The notes under the pieces are model-generated. The model was not told where the DNA came from, did not search any database, and saw only the letters and a list, made by a program, of their open reading frames with translations. A DNA stretch of 64,000 nucleotides from Sphingomonas sp. H160509. GTDB lineage: Bacteria; Pseudomonadota; Alphaproteobacteria; Sphingomonadales; Sphingomonadaceae. This document shows, one piece after another, positions 11,486-20,179 of this stretch (within the stretch, counting starts at the first letter, position 1; each line of letters starts with the position of its first letter). A program made the position numbers and the translations under genes. The stretch covers positions 953,001-1,017,000 of the forward strand of contig NZ_JAMXSR020000002.1 in assembly GCF_024124765.2 (NCBI RefSeq). Reading direction: 5' to 3'.

Positions 11486-12175
11486 TCAGCGCCGGGCGAG
11501 AACCTCGCCGAAGGCCTTGATGGCCGCGACCTCGTCGCCGCCCCAGACGGCGCCCGACACCGCAATGAAGTCCGCGCCAGCCGCCACGAGCGGCGCGGCG
11601 TTTTCCGGCGTGATGCCACCGATCGCGACGCAAGGCATCTCGAACAAGGTCGACCACCAGGACAGGATCACCGGCTCGGCGGTATGCGTAGCGACCTTCG
11701 TCGTCGTCGGATAGAACGCCCCGAACGCGACGTAATCGGCCCCCGCCTCGCCCGCTTCCATCGCCAGATGACGACTGCCGTGACAGCTCACGCCGATCTG
11801 CGCATTGGGGCCGAGCTGCGCGCGCGCCTCGCGCGGATCGCCATCGTCCTGCCCAAGATGCACGCCGTCCGCATCGAGCCGCTTCGCCAGCCCAATATCG
11901 TCATTGACGACGAACGCGACATCACGCTCGGCACAGATCGCGCGCAACGGCTCGCCGAGCGCGGCCGCCGCATGCTGGTCGATATCCTTTACGCGAAACT
12001 GGAATGCGGCGACCGGCCCAGCGTCAAGCGCTCGCGCGAGACGCTCCGGAAAGTCGCCCCCGACGTCCAGCGGCGACACCAGGTAAAGCTGGCAAGCCGG
12101 CCGACCCATGTCGCGGCGGAAATTCTCGGCGAAATTGGGATCGAGCGCCCCCAGCGGATCTTCGAATTCGTTCAT
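11486..12175 (-). CDS. thiE: thiamine phosphate synthase
   Basis: Condenses HMP-pyrophosphate with HET-phosphate to thiamine phosphate. 229 aa TIM barrel. Visible are the FQFRVKDID segment (pyrophosphate-contacting region), [24 protein letters not shown], and the phosphate-binding [24 protein letters not shown]. Just downstream of fba with 75 nt between. No TPP riboswitch was recognised upstream. The N-terminus (first 25 residues) is longer than typical. Confidence 0.92.
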   Translation of the reverse strand: MNEFEDPLGALDPNFAENFRRDMGRPACQLYLVSPLDVGGDFPERLARALDAGPVAAFQFRVKDIDQHAAAALGEPLRAICAERDVAFVVNDDIGLAKRLDADGVHLGQDDGDPREARAQLGPNAQIGVSCHGSRHLAMEAGEAGADYVAFGAFYPTTTKVATHTAEPVILSWWSTLFEMPCVAIGGITPENAAPLVAAGADFIAVSGAVWGGDEVAAIKAFGEVLARR

Positions 12176-12250
12176 GTCCGCCCCCTAGCCGCTCATACCC
12201 GCCACGTCACCCCGGCGCATAACCGAGGTGACGTGCAGGCAAACCGAGGC

Positions 12251-13172
12251 TTACTCTTCGTTCTTGTAGATCCGGATGATCCGGTCGAGCATCGCCAGCG
12301 CTTCGTCGCGCGGGCGCTGGAAGGTGTTGCGGCCGATGATCGAGCCGTTGCCGCCGCCGTCGCGAATGTCGCGCGCATCCTGGAAGATCGCGTCCTCGCC
12401 CTTCGACGCGCCGCCCGAGAAGACGTTGATGCGACGTCCGGCAAAGCTCGACTGGACGACGTGCTTCACGCGGTCCGACTGCTTCGACCAGTCGGTGTTC
12501 GCGTAGAGCGGCTTGGCTTCCTTCTGCTCGATATGCGCGGTCGGCAGCTTGGTCTTGATGATGTGCGCCCCGAGCAGCGCCGCGATGTGCGCGGCATAGG
12601 CGCCGACGTCCAAGGCGAGTTCGCCGTCCTTGGTCAGCTCGCCACCGCGCGGGTACGACCAGATCACCGTCGCGATCCCGACCGACTTCGCCTCTTCGCT
12701 GAGCTCACGGATTTCCTCGACGAGGTCGAAGAACTGGTCCGCCCCCCGGATAGATCGTGAAGCCGATCGCCGCCGACCCGAGCCGCACCGCGTCCGACAC
12801 CGTCGCCGTCACAGCCTGGTCGATTGTCGTCGCCCAGCTGTTCGAGCTGTTGCACTTCAGGATCGTCGGGATCTGCCCGGCAAACGTATCCGCTCCCGCT
12901 TCGAGCATGCCGAGCGGCGCGGCATAGGCACTAAGCCCCGCGTCGATCGCCAGCTGATAGTGGTAGTGCGGGTCATACGCCGCCGGATTGACCGAGAAGC
13001 TGCGCGCCGGGCCATGCTCGAAGCCCTGGTCGACCGGTAGGATCACAAGCTTGCCGGTGCCGCCAAGCTTGCCCTGCATCAGTATGCGCGCGAGGTTCGC
13101 CTTCATCGCCGAACTGGTGGCTTCGTAATTGTCGAGAATGGTTTTGACTTGAGGAGTGATCGTGGATGTCAT
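12251..13172 (-). CDS. class I fructose-bisphosphate aldolase, DhnA/FbaB type (frame broken)
   Basis: Schiff-base aldolase of the archaeal/DhnA type, 306 aa after repair. Visible are LVILPVDQGFEHGPARSF, the Schiff-base lysine region IIKTKLPTAHIEQ, and the phosphate-binding end RRINVFSGGASKG ... GNGSIIGRNTFQR. A six-G run at 12742-12747 (five expected) breaks IYPGADQFFDLVEEI. Its ATG lies only 22 nt after the stop of the MazF-like toxin gene, so it is likely co-transcribed with the toxin-antitoxin pair or with pgk through it. Confidence 0.92.
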
Positions 13173-13194
13173 GGGTAAATCCTCTTTCAGTATT

Positions 13195-13527
13195 TTAAAG
13201 TTCCAGCCATCGGCGCAGTGCCTGATCGACCGCAAACATGGTTTCGTTGGAAGCAGCACCGACCCGTCGACCGATCCGATGCCGCCAGACTGACTGCACC
13301 TTGTCGATACTGACCTCGCTCGGCTTAAAGAGCCCCGTGTCGGGGTTTGCAACGATCGGAATGCGGAACATGCCGAGGCCGGCAAGCTGGCTGGTAATCA
13401 AACACACCGTAACGCTGTCGTGGTCCCGCAGGAACGCGTCGGTCTGAACGACGAGTGCCGGGCGCGGCTTGCTGGCAAAGTCCCCCGCGCTGGCGTCGGC
13501 AATAGTGACAATATCACCGCGTTTCAT
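13195..13527 (-). CDS. MazF/PemK-type toxin (mRNA interferase family)
   Basis: 110 aa. Begins MKRGDIVTIADASAGDF and continues KPRPALVVQTDAF, the family's opening beta-barrel motif. VCLITSQ and the later KPSEVSIDKVQSV segment match PemK/MazF strand 5 (S-V-D-x-x-x). Predicted sequence-specific endoribonuclease. ATG overlaps the antitoxin stop by 4 nt (ATGA). Located between pgk and fba. Confidence 0.85.
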   Translation of the reverse strand: MKRGDIVTIADASAGDFASKPRPALVVQTDAFLRDHDSVTVCLITSQLAGLGMFRIPIVANPDTGLFKPSEVSIDKVQSVWRHRIGRRVGAASNETMFAVDQALRRWLEL

Positions 13528-13790
13528 TCGGCGGCATCACGGCGATTGCTGGCAGGCTCCGGATCATCCCAGGCAACACCCAACCGCTCCCATGCATCGT
13601 CTTCTTCGGTCCAGCCAAGTGCCGCCGCCGCGAGCGACTGCCGCTTCGCCTCCGCCAGAAAAGCCTCGTCGTGGCGCTCGACATACCGACGCACTGCTTC
13701 ACGTGCGATATCGCTCTTGCTGCGCCCTTGGGTGCGCGCAACCGCCGCGAGTCGCTCTTCGAGTTCGCTATCGAGCCTGACGCCGAGCAT
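13524..13790 (-). CDS. ribbon-helix-helix antitoxin of the MazF-like pair
   Basis: 88 aa. Residues 1-45 (LGVRLDSELEERLAAVARTQ, SKSDIAREAVRRYVERHD) form a CopG/RHH DNA-binding domain. The acidic C-terminal half (EEDDAWERLGVAWDDPEP) is the likely toxin-neutralising segment. First gene of the two-gene operon, with a perfect palindrome 10 bp ahead of its ATG that fits autorepression. Confidence 0.82.
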   Translation of the reverse strand: MLGVRLDSELEERLAAVARTQGRSKSDIAREAVRRYVERHDEAFLAEAKRQSLAAAALGWTEEDDAWERLGVAWDDPEPASNRRDAAE

Positions 13791-13800
13791 CCGAGTCTCC

Positions 13801-13816
13801 GTTTAACATGTTAAAC
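13801..13816. promoter_or_regulatory. perfect 16-bp palindrome, probable toxin-antitoxin operator
   Basis: GTTTAACATGTTAAAC is identical to its reverse complement. It is AT-rich in an otherwise GC-rich region and begins 10 bp upstream of the antitoxin start codon. RHH antitoxins typically bind such sites to repress their own operon. Binding by this antitoxin is inferred. Confidence 0.8.
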
Positions 13817-13838
13817 ATAGCTCGGATGCACACGTATT

Positions 13839-15030
13839 TCAACCGTGGAGCGCGGCGACCCCGGGAAGCGTCTTGCCTTCCATCCACTCAAGAAACGCGC
13901 CGCCTGCGGTCGAGACGAACGTGAACGCGTCCGCGACGCCGGCGTGATTGAGCGCCGCAACCGTATCGCCACCGCCGGCGACCGAGACGAGCGATCCGCC
14001 TTCGGTGAGTGCCGCAGCGGTCTTGGCGAGCGCCACGGTCGCCTTGTCGAACGGCGGCGTCTCGAACGCGCCGAGCGGGCCGTTCCACACCAAGGTGCGG
14101 CAGTTCTTCAGCACGTCGCCGAGCGATTCGACCGCGGCCGGGCCGACGTCGAGGATCATCTCGTCGGCGGCGACTTCGTGCACGTTGACCGTACGGGTGG
14201 CGGGGTTCGGCTTGAACTCCTTGGCGACCACGACGTCGTACGGCAGGTGAACCGTGCAGTTCGCCTTGTCGGCAGCTTCCATGATCTGTTCGCAAACGCT
14301 CGCAAGCTCATGCTCGCAAAGGCTTTTACCGACATCGACGCCGCGTGCCGCCAGGAAGGTGTTCGCCATGCCGCCGCCGATAATCAGATGATCTACCTTG
14401 GTGACGAGATGCCGCAGCACGTCGAGCTTCGACGACACCTTCGCGCCGCCGACGACCGCCGCGACCGGATGCTCGGGCGCGCCGAGTGCTTTCTGGAGCG
14501 CATCGAGTTCGGCTTCCATCGCGCGGCCCGCAAAGGCGGGAAGAACGTGGGCAAGGCCTTCGGTCGAAGCATGTGCGCGGTGTGCGGCGGAGAAGGCGTC
14601 GTTGACGTACAGGTCACCGAGGCTCGCGAACCGGGTCACCACCGCCGCGTCGTTCGTCTCCTCGCCGCCGAAGAAGCGCGTGTTCTCCAGCACCGCGATG
14701 TCGCCGGGCTCCAGCGTCGCGACAGCGCCATCCGCCCCCTTCCCAATCGATGTAGCGGACTTCGCGGCCGAGCACTTCGCTGTACGGCTTCACGACTTGC
14801 GACAGCGAAAATTCGGGGCTCGGCACGCCCTTGGGACGACCGAAATGCGCGAGGACGAGGACGATCGCGCCCTTGTCGGCAAGCTCGCCAACGGTCGCTA
14901 CGGTTGCGCGCAGGCGGGTGTCGTCGGTGACGCGACCCTCGGCCATTGGCACGTTGAGGTCTTCGCGCACGAGCACGCGCTTGCCCTGGATGTCGCCCAT
15001 ATCGTCGAGCGTCTTGAATGGCTTGGTCAT
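13839..15030 (-). CDS. pgk: phosphoglycerate kinase (frame broken once)
   Basis: Glycolytic ATP-forming enzyme, 396 aa after repair. The N-domain shows [20 protein letters not shown] and LLENTRF-type [15 protein letters not shown]; the C-domain has [23 protein letters not shown] and the terminal [11 protein letters not shown] five-G run at 14735-14739 (four expected) breaks [21 protein letters not shown] overlaps the MOSC gene's TGA (ATGA). Confidence 0.94.
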
Positions 15031-15494
15031 GGTTCTTCGATCCTGATCTCATCACCGACGGCGATCCTGCCGCCCATCAAAACTCGGGCGCACGCCCCGC
15101 CCCGCCAGTCCGGCGTCAGCGCGGCGAACAATCCTGGCGCCAGTGCATCCATGCGGTCGCACGGATCGGTGTGGCGCGTCACCTCCAGCACGACGTCCGC
15201 GCCGATGCGGAGCCGCGTGCCGGCTGTCTGGGGAAGGTCGAAGCCGTCGACCAGCAGATTGGCACGCCGTTCGTACCACGGAATATCGCGCCCGACTTCG
15301 GCCATCGCCGCGTCCCAGTCGCCACGTTCGAGCAACGTGACCTGCCGCCGCCCGTTGCCACCGGGTTTCACGCGACCGCGGAAGTCGCCGTGCAGGCCAG
15401 CCTCGATGGTGATCTCGACATCGTCGATGACCTCCATCGGGGCTTTGGCGCGGGCGTGGCGAGCGATCCCGGCGAGCGTGCCAACTGCCATCAT
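15027..15494 (-). CDS. MOSC domain-containing protein
   Basis: About 155 aa. MOSC (Mo-cofactor sulfurase C-terminal) fold: KAPMEVIDDVEITIEAGLHGD, then QVTLLERGDW, LLVDGFDL, GADVVLEVTRHTDPCDRMD, with the conserved cysteine in the last segment. Family members handle sulfur or molybdenum-cofactor chemistry; the substrate here is unknown. Encoded between gap and pgk and overlapping pgk by 4 nt. The two adjacent ATGs at 15494 and 15491 are both possible starts; the longer frame reads into the repeat. Confidence 0.82.
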   Translation of the reverse strand: MMAVGTLAGIARHARAKAPMEVIDDVEITIEAGLHGDFRGRVKPGGNGRRQVTLLERGDWDAAMAEVGRDIPWYERRANLLVDGFDLPQTAGTRLRIGADVVLEVTRHTDPCDRMDALAPGLFAALTPDWRGGACARVLMGGRIAVGDEIRIEEP

Positions 15495-15496
15495 CA

Positions 15497-15581
15497 CGTC
15501 ACCCCAGCGCAAACTGGGGTCTCCCGATTGGCGGGCGCTGCGACCCGAATGGGGAGATCCCAGCTTTCGCTGGGATGACGG
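15497..15581. repeat. inverted repeat, CCCCAGCGAAAGCTGGGG family
   Basis: Left arm CGTCACCCCAGCGCAAACTGG and right arm CCCAGCTTTCGCTGGGATGACG are inverted copies with a few mismatches around a 35-40 bp spacer. Same family as 7874-7958. It lies between the gap stop and the MOSC start. Confidence 0.8.
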
Positions 15582-15625
15582 TTTTGGTCGGACCGGAAGT
15601 TGTAGGAACGCAGCGTCCGTCTACC

Positions 15626-16636
15626 TCAGATGAACTTCGCCATCGCGGTTGCCGTATCGACCATGCGGTTCGAGAAGCCCCACTCATTGTCGTACCAGCT
15701 GACGACGCGGACCAGCTTGCCGTCGATCACCGCGGTCTCCAGGCTGTCGATCGTCGACGACGCCGGGGTATGCTGCAGATCGATCGACACCAGCGGCTCG
15801 TCCGACCAGTCGAGCACGCCGACCAGCGGGCCGCTCTCGGAGGCTGCCTTCAGCACCGCATTCACCTCTTCACGCGTCGTATCGCGCGACGGCGTGAAGG
15901 TCAGGTCGATCAACGAAACGTCCGGCACCGGCACGCGGATCGCCGAACCGTCGAGTTTGCCCTTGAGCTCCGGCAACACTTCGGCAACCGCACGCGCGGC
16001 ACCCGTCGTGGTCGGTATCATCGACATCGCCGCAGCACGCGCGCGACGGAGATCCGGATGGATCTGGTCGAGGATCTTCTGGTCGTTGGTATACGCATGC
16101 ACCGTCGTCATCAGGCCGCGCTCGATGCCGATCGCATCGTTCAGCACCTTGGCGACGGGCGCGAGGCAGTTGGTGGTGCACGACGCGTTCGAGACGATCG
16201 TGTGCTCGGCGGTCAGCTTGTCGTGGTTGACGCCGTAGACCACGGTCAGGTCGACGTTCTTGCCCGGTGCCGAGATCAGTACCTTCTTGGCACCCGCATC
16301 GAGATGCTTCTGGCAGCTCGCCTTGTCGGTGAAGAAGCCGGTGCACTCGAGGACGATGTCGACGCCCAACTCGCCGTGCGGCAAGTTGGCGGGATCACGC
16401 TCGGCGGTGACGCGGATGCGCTTGCCGTCCACGACCAGCTCGTTGCCCTCGGCCGAAACCTCACCCGGATACTTGCCGTGCACGCTGTCGCGCTTGAACA
16501 GCCAGGCGTTCGACTTGGCATCGCCGAGATCGTTGATCGCGACGAGTTCGAGTGCGCCGTTCGACTGTTCGAGTACCGCACGGGCGACGAGACGGCCGAT
16601 GCGCCCGAAACCGTTGATCGCAACCTTGACCGTCAT
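15626..16636 (-). CDS. gap: glyceraldehyde-3-phosphate dehydrogenase, type I
   Basis: 336 aa, unbroken. N-terminal NAD-binding motif [13 protein letters not shown]; active-site Cys in [18 protein letters not shown]-terminal [15 protein letters not shown]. First gene of the minus-strand glycolytic run gap-MOSC-pgk-(TA)-fba. Divergent from the coiled-coil/zapA genes across a 144-bp promoter-bearing spacer. Confidence 0.96.
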   Translation of the reverse strand: MTVKVAINGFGRIGRLVARAVLEQSNGALELVAINDLGDAKSNAWLFKRDSVHGKYPGEVSAEGNELVVDGKRIRVTAERDPANLPHGELGVDIVLECTGFFTDKASCQKHLDAGAKKVLISAPGKNVDLTVVYGVNHDKLTAEHTIVSNASCTTNCLAPVAKVLNDAIGIERGLMTTVHAYTNDQKILDQIHPDLRRARAAAMSMIPTTTGAARAVAEVLPELKGKLDGSAIRVPVPDVSLIDLTFTPSRDTTREEVNAVLKAASESGPLVGVLDWSDEPLVSIDLQHTPASSTIDSLETAVIDGKLVRVVSWYDNEWGFSNRMVDTATAMAKFI

Positions 16637-16780
16637 TGCTGTCTCTCCGCTACGCCCGCGAGTCCGTTCCGGGCGCGCAGCCTTTGCGGGGCGGTGGGGC
16701 GCCCTGTCAACACCGTGGATGGTGATGGGTTTCGCCTAAACCGACTTGTCGCACCCCCCGTCCATGCTATCTCGCATGGC

Positions 16781-16975
16781 ATGTCAGAAACACTTCCCGA
16801 CGGACCAACTGCCGTCGAACGGATCGACGCCGCGATCGCACGGATCGAATCCGCCATTGCAGCCCGCACCGAAGCCGGCGACGCGCTCGCCAAGCGCCAC
16901 GCCGCCCTCAAGGCGCGGATGGCCGAAGCCGTCGCCGCGCTCGACGACGTCATCACGCGCGGGAGCCCCAACTAA
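16781..16975 (+). CDS. small coiled-coil protein upstream of zapA
   Basis: 64 aa, alanine/arginine-rich, strongly helical ([38 protein letters not shown]) with heptad spacing. It begins MSETLPDGPT. Its TAA shares the A of zapA's ATG (TAATG), so the two are translationally coupled. A division-related role is inferred from location only. Confidence 0.72.
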   Translation: MSETLPDGPTAVERIDAAIARIESAIAARTEAGDALAKRHAALKARMAEAVAALDDVITRGSPN

Positions 16976-17283
16976 TGGCCCAGGTCATGCTTGATATCGG
17001 CGGCCGCCCCCACGCCGTCGCCTGCCGTGACGGCGAAGAGTCGCGCGTGCGCCTGCTGGGTGCGATGGTCGCCGAGCGCTGGGCTACCGCGGACCGTGCC
17101 GCAGGCGGTCTCAGCGCCGAGCGCGCGATGCTGTTCGTCGCGCTGATGCTCGCCGACGACCTCGACGAAGCCGCGCATCGCCCACCCGAAGGTTCGGCGG
17201 TCAGCGAGATCGCACTTACCCGGATCGCCGATCGTCTCGAAGGGCTTGCACAAGCCCTTGAGCTAAGCCCTCCGAACGCCTAG
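16975..17283 (+). CDS. zapA: cell division protein ZapA
   Basis: 102 aa. Begins MAQVMLDIGGRPHAVACRDGEE, matching the ZapA beta-strand head, with a C-terminal helical coiled coil. Binds FtsZ and promotes protofilament bundling. The order zapA - 6S RNA - 5-FTHF cyclo-ligase is the classic proteobacterial arrangement and supports the call. Confidence 0.86.
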   Translation: MAQVMLDIGGRPHAVACRDGEESRVRLLGAMVAERWATADRAAGGLSAERAMLFVALMLADDLDEAAHRPPEGSAVSEIALTRIADRLEGLAQALELSPPNA

Positions 17284-17285
17284 AT

Positions 17286-17456
17286 TGGCTGTGGCGGGTT
17301 CTGCCCGGTACGAGCCTTTATTATCCCTGAGGCTATTCATCATCCATAGGGGGCTGTCCCTGTTAGGATCCTGGTCCGAAGCACATGGTCCCCACCTGAC
17401 GTACCGTGCGTCAGTGGATAACCCGGCACACGGCCATGGTGGGCCCGCCACACCAC
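17286..17456 (+). ncRNA. ssrS: 6S RNA
   Basis: Lies between zapA and the 5-FTHF cyclo-ligase gene, the conserved location of ssrS. The ends can pair (GTGGCGGG near 17291 with CCCGCCAC near 17444-17452), leaving a long imperfect rod. It regulates sigma-70 RNA polymerase by mimicking an open promoter. Ends are approximate and a covariance-model search would fix them. Confidence 0.8.
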
Positions 17457-17487
17457 CATCTTCTCCCTATCTCAGGGTCGCAAGCGC

Positions 17488-18022
17488 ATGACCGACAAGA
17501 GCGCGCTGAGAGCCTCGCTCCGCGCCGCGCGGGAAGCGCGCCCGCCGGTCGAGCTTCCTGTGCCGTCGGCGTTCCTTGCACGGCTGAAACCCGGACTTAC
17601 GGTCGCGTCCTACGTCCCGTTCGGGGGGCGAAGCGGACCCCTCGCCCTTTGCGCGCGCCGCCGTCGAAGCCGGATGCGTCATCGCCCTGCCCCATGTCAT
17701 CCGCCGCTCGCTGCCGATGCGTTTCCTGTCCTGGGCGACCGAGGCGGCGCTGATCGCCGGACCGTTCGGGCTGCACCAGCCTGCAGAGGACGCGGCCGAA
17801 CTCGAACCCGACATCATCCTCACGCCGCTCGTCGGCTTCGACCGCAGCGGCAACCGGATCGGCCAGGGCGCCGGCTACTACGACCGCGCCTTCCTCGCGC
17901 ACCCGAACGCGTGGCGCGTCGGGGTTGCGTTGTCGGTGCAGGAAGTCGACACGCTGACCCCAGACCCGTGGGACGTCCCGCTCCACGCCATCGCCACCGA
18001 ATCAGACTGGATCACGCCATGA
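17488..18022 (+). CDS. 5-formyltetrahydrofolate cyclo-ligase (frame broken once)
   Basis: YgfA/MTHFS family, converts 5-formyl-THF to 5,10-methenyl-THF using ATP. 177 aa after repair. The C-terminal signature TPLVGFDRSGNRIGQGAGYYDR is clear. A six-G run at 17623-17628 (five expected) breaks YVPFGGEADPSPFARAA. Follows 6S RNA and may share its transcript, as in E. coli. Confidence 0.9.
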
Positions 18023-18219
18023 CGCCAACCTGGCGCAAACCCGTCGGCATGCTCGGCATCTTGCTCCTGATCCTGGTGTGGTGCGTAGCCATCGTCAGCT
18101 TGTCGAACATCGTGGGCAGCTGGCACTGGCTGGGGCAACTGGTGTTCTACCTGTTCACCGGCCTGATCTGGATAGCACCGCTGAAGCCGGTCCTGCGATG
18201 GATGGAGCTCGGGCGGTAA
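18019..18219 (+). CDS. DUF2842 family small membrane protein
   Basis: 66 aa with two hydrophobic helices (about residues 9-30 and 38-56) and a conserved start MTPTWRKPVG. ATG overlaps the cyclo-ligase TGA by 4 nt. It resembles DUF2842 proteins of alphaproteobacteria. Function unknown. Confidence 0.75.
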   Translation: MTPTWRKPVGMLGILLLILVWCVAIVSLSNIVGSWHWLGQLVFYLFTGLIWIAPLKPVLRWMELGR

Positions 18220-18315
18220 CCCAGCCCCGCCTGTCGGCTCCTTGATCGGCTCCCTGAGCGGATGCGTTCCGCCCCCCACTACCGCCTCCCTGAGCCGCCG
18301 CGCTCCGTCCCCCTA

Positions 18316-18466
18316 CCGTTCGTCCTGAGTAGCCATCGAGTAGCCGCACAGCGGCGTATAGAGAGGGCGTATCGAAGGACAGGTTGGCGCGGGGAACCCA
18401 TGCTTCGATACGAACCCTCGATACGCTTCTTCGAAGCTACTCGGTCTCTACTCGGCACGAACGGAA
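18316..18466. repeat. inverted repeat with CCGTTCGTCCTGAGTAG ends
   Basis: The left end CCGTTCGT(CCTGAG)TAG is mirrored by CTACTCGGC ACGAACGG at the right. Inner parts GCGTATCGAAGGACAGG and TGCTTCGATACG/CCTCGATACGC are also partly inverted. It differs from the other families in the window. It fills most of the 330-bp gap between the DUF2842 gene and the first tRNA; nothing else recognisable is there. Confidence 0.65.
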
Positions 18467-18551
18467 TGGGGGGATGATCCAGACCTCGGAGGTTGGACGG
18501 GATGCTCGCAGCACCCAAAATCTAAAAAGGATTTCGGCCACCCCATTAGGG

Positions 18552-18628
<77 letters not shown>

Positions 18629-18727
18629 ATTCCCAATGACGAACCCTAGCGTCCCAAGGGACACGCGGGAAGGCTCGTCAAAAACCTCACCACTATCTCG
18701 AACCATCTACCCGGTCAGGGCAAACGA

Positions 18728-18804
<77 letters not shown>

Positions 18805-18858
18805 TGAAACAGCGTGGAGGCGGCAACTAGGCGAGGGTTCGGATACCGTCAACCCAAA

Positions 18859-20131
18859 TTATCCGCCAGTTTCACGTTGCGCCTCGGGCGGGTCGCCACG
18901 ACGGCGATTTCGCCCGGTCTTGGGCTGCACCAGCGTCCCGTGCTCGAACAGGAACCCGGCGATATCAGGCTTGCCAGCGGCCTTCACGATCGTCTGGATG
19001 ATGATCAGCAGTGGCACCGCGAGCAACGCGCCCGACGTGCCCCACACCCATCCCCAGAAGCTCAGCGAGATCAGGATCAGCAACGGGCTGATCGTCAGCC
19101 GGTGCCCGACCACGAACGGCGTGATCGCATTCGCCTCGACCAGATGCAGCCCGTACATCAGCGCCGGCGGGAGCATCGCCATCCAGATGTCCGAGAACGT
19201 CATCAGCCCGCCCAACGCGAGCAGGAACGCACCGATCACCGGCCCGAAATACGGGATGTAATTGAGCAACGCGACGATCCCGCCCCCACATCGCCGGATA
19301 CGGCATGCCGATGAACCACAGCGCTACCCCGGTAATGATCCCGAGAACGATATTGATAAGCGTGATCGTGCCAAGATAGGCGGACACGTCGTCGACGATG
19401 TCCTGGATGACGCGCGCCGTCGCCATCGCCCCGTCGAAGCTGGTCCGCCCGGTGATCGTCTGCCGCCGCATCCGCGTCCACCCCGACAGAAAGAAGAACA
19501 CGATCAGGATACCGAACAGGAACTGCACGATCACGGCTGGCGCCGACGTCGCGGCAAGTTCGAGGATCGACCCTGGTGCCGCAACCCCCGCGGTCGCCGG
19601 CTGCTTAATCGGCGTCGACGCGACCTGCCGCAGCGTCTTGTTCACGTATTTCTCGAGGCTCGAATACAGGTCGAGCAACGGTGCGAGATTGTTCTGAATT
19701 CGGTCCAATCGCGTCGGCAGCAACCGGAAGAAATCGGTCGCAGGTACGAGGATCGCAGCGATCGCGATGTTCGCCGCGATGAGGAAGACGAGAATGCACA
19801 GGATCGCGGCAAGCGGCGAAGGAACATGCCGCCGCTCGAGCCATTCCAGCACCGGCACGAGCGCGACCGAAATCACCAGCGCGATGGTCAGTGGCAGAAA
19901 GAACTCCGCCCCAGATTTCAACGCAAACGGCGTAGCGAGGGATCAGCCCGACACCCGCGGTCAGCGTCAGTGCCGCGAGCAACCGATCGCGCCGCTGGGC
20001 GATCCGCATCGCATCCTCGACCCCGACCGCGATCGGCAACCCGAACGCGCTCTCGGCCGGTGGACCTTCCGCAACGACGCCGTCCCCGCCCCCGGCTGGT
20101 GCGTTTCGTGGCGAAGACCCTCATCCGTCAT
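18859..20131 (-). CDS. AI-2E family (PerM/YhhQ-like) permease, three frame breaks
   Basis: About 423 aa after repair, with roughly eight membrane segments. Motifs of the AI-2E/PerM family include LKSGAEFFLPLTIALV near the first pair of helices, GMPYPAMWGGIVALLNYIPYFGP, and VEANAITPFVVGHRL near the end. Indels: one G missing at 20089-20093, one extra in GAGGGA at 19937-19942, one extra in 19283-19287. With those corrected a single frame runs MTDEGLRHETHQP to ...REAQRETGG-type end. Substrate unknown; the family exports diverse small molecules. Confidence 0.82.
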
Positions 20132-20179
20132 GGCAATTCCTTTGTTCCTCCATCCCGTAATCGTGGCTAGCATTCAAGC

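Noticed and set aside
12176..12250. TPP riboswitch (THI element) ahead of thiE
   Set aside because: The 75-nt spacer has no CTGAGA...ACCTGA-type core and is too short.
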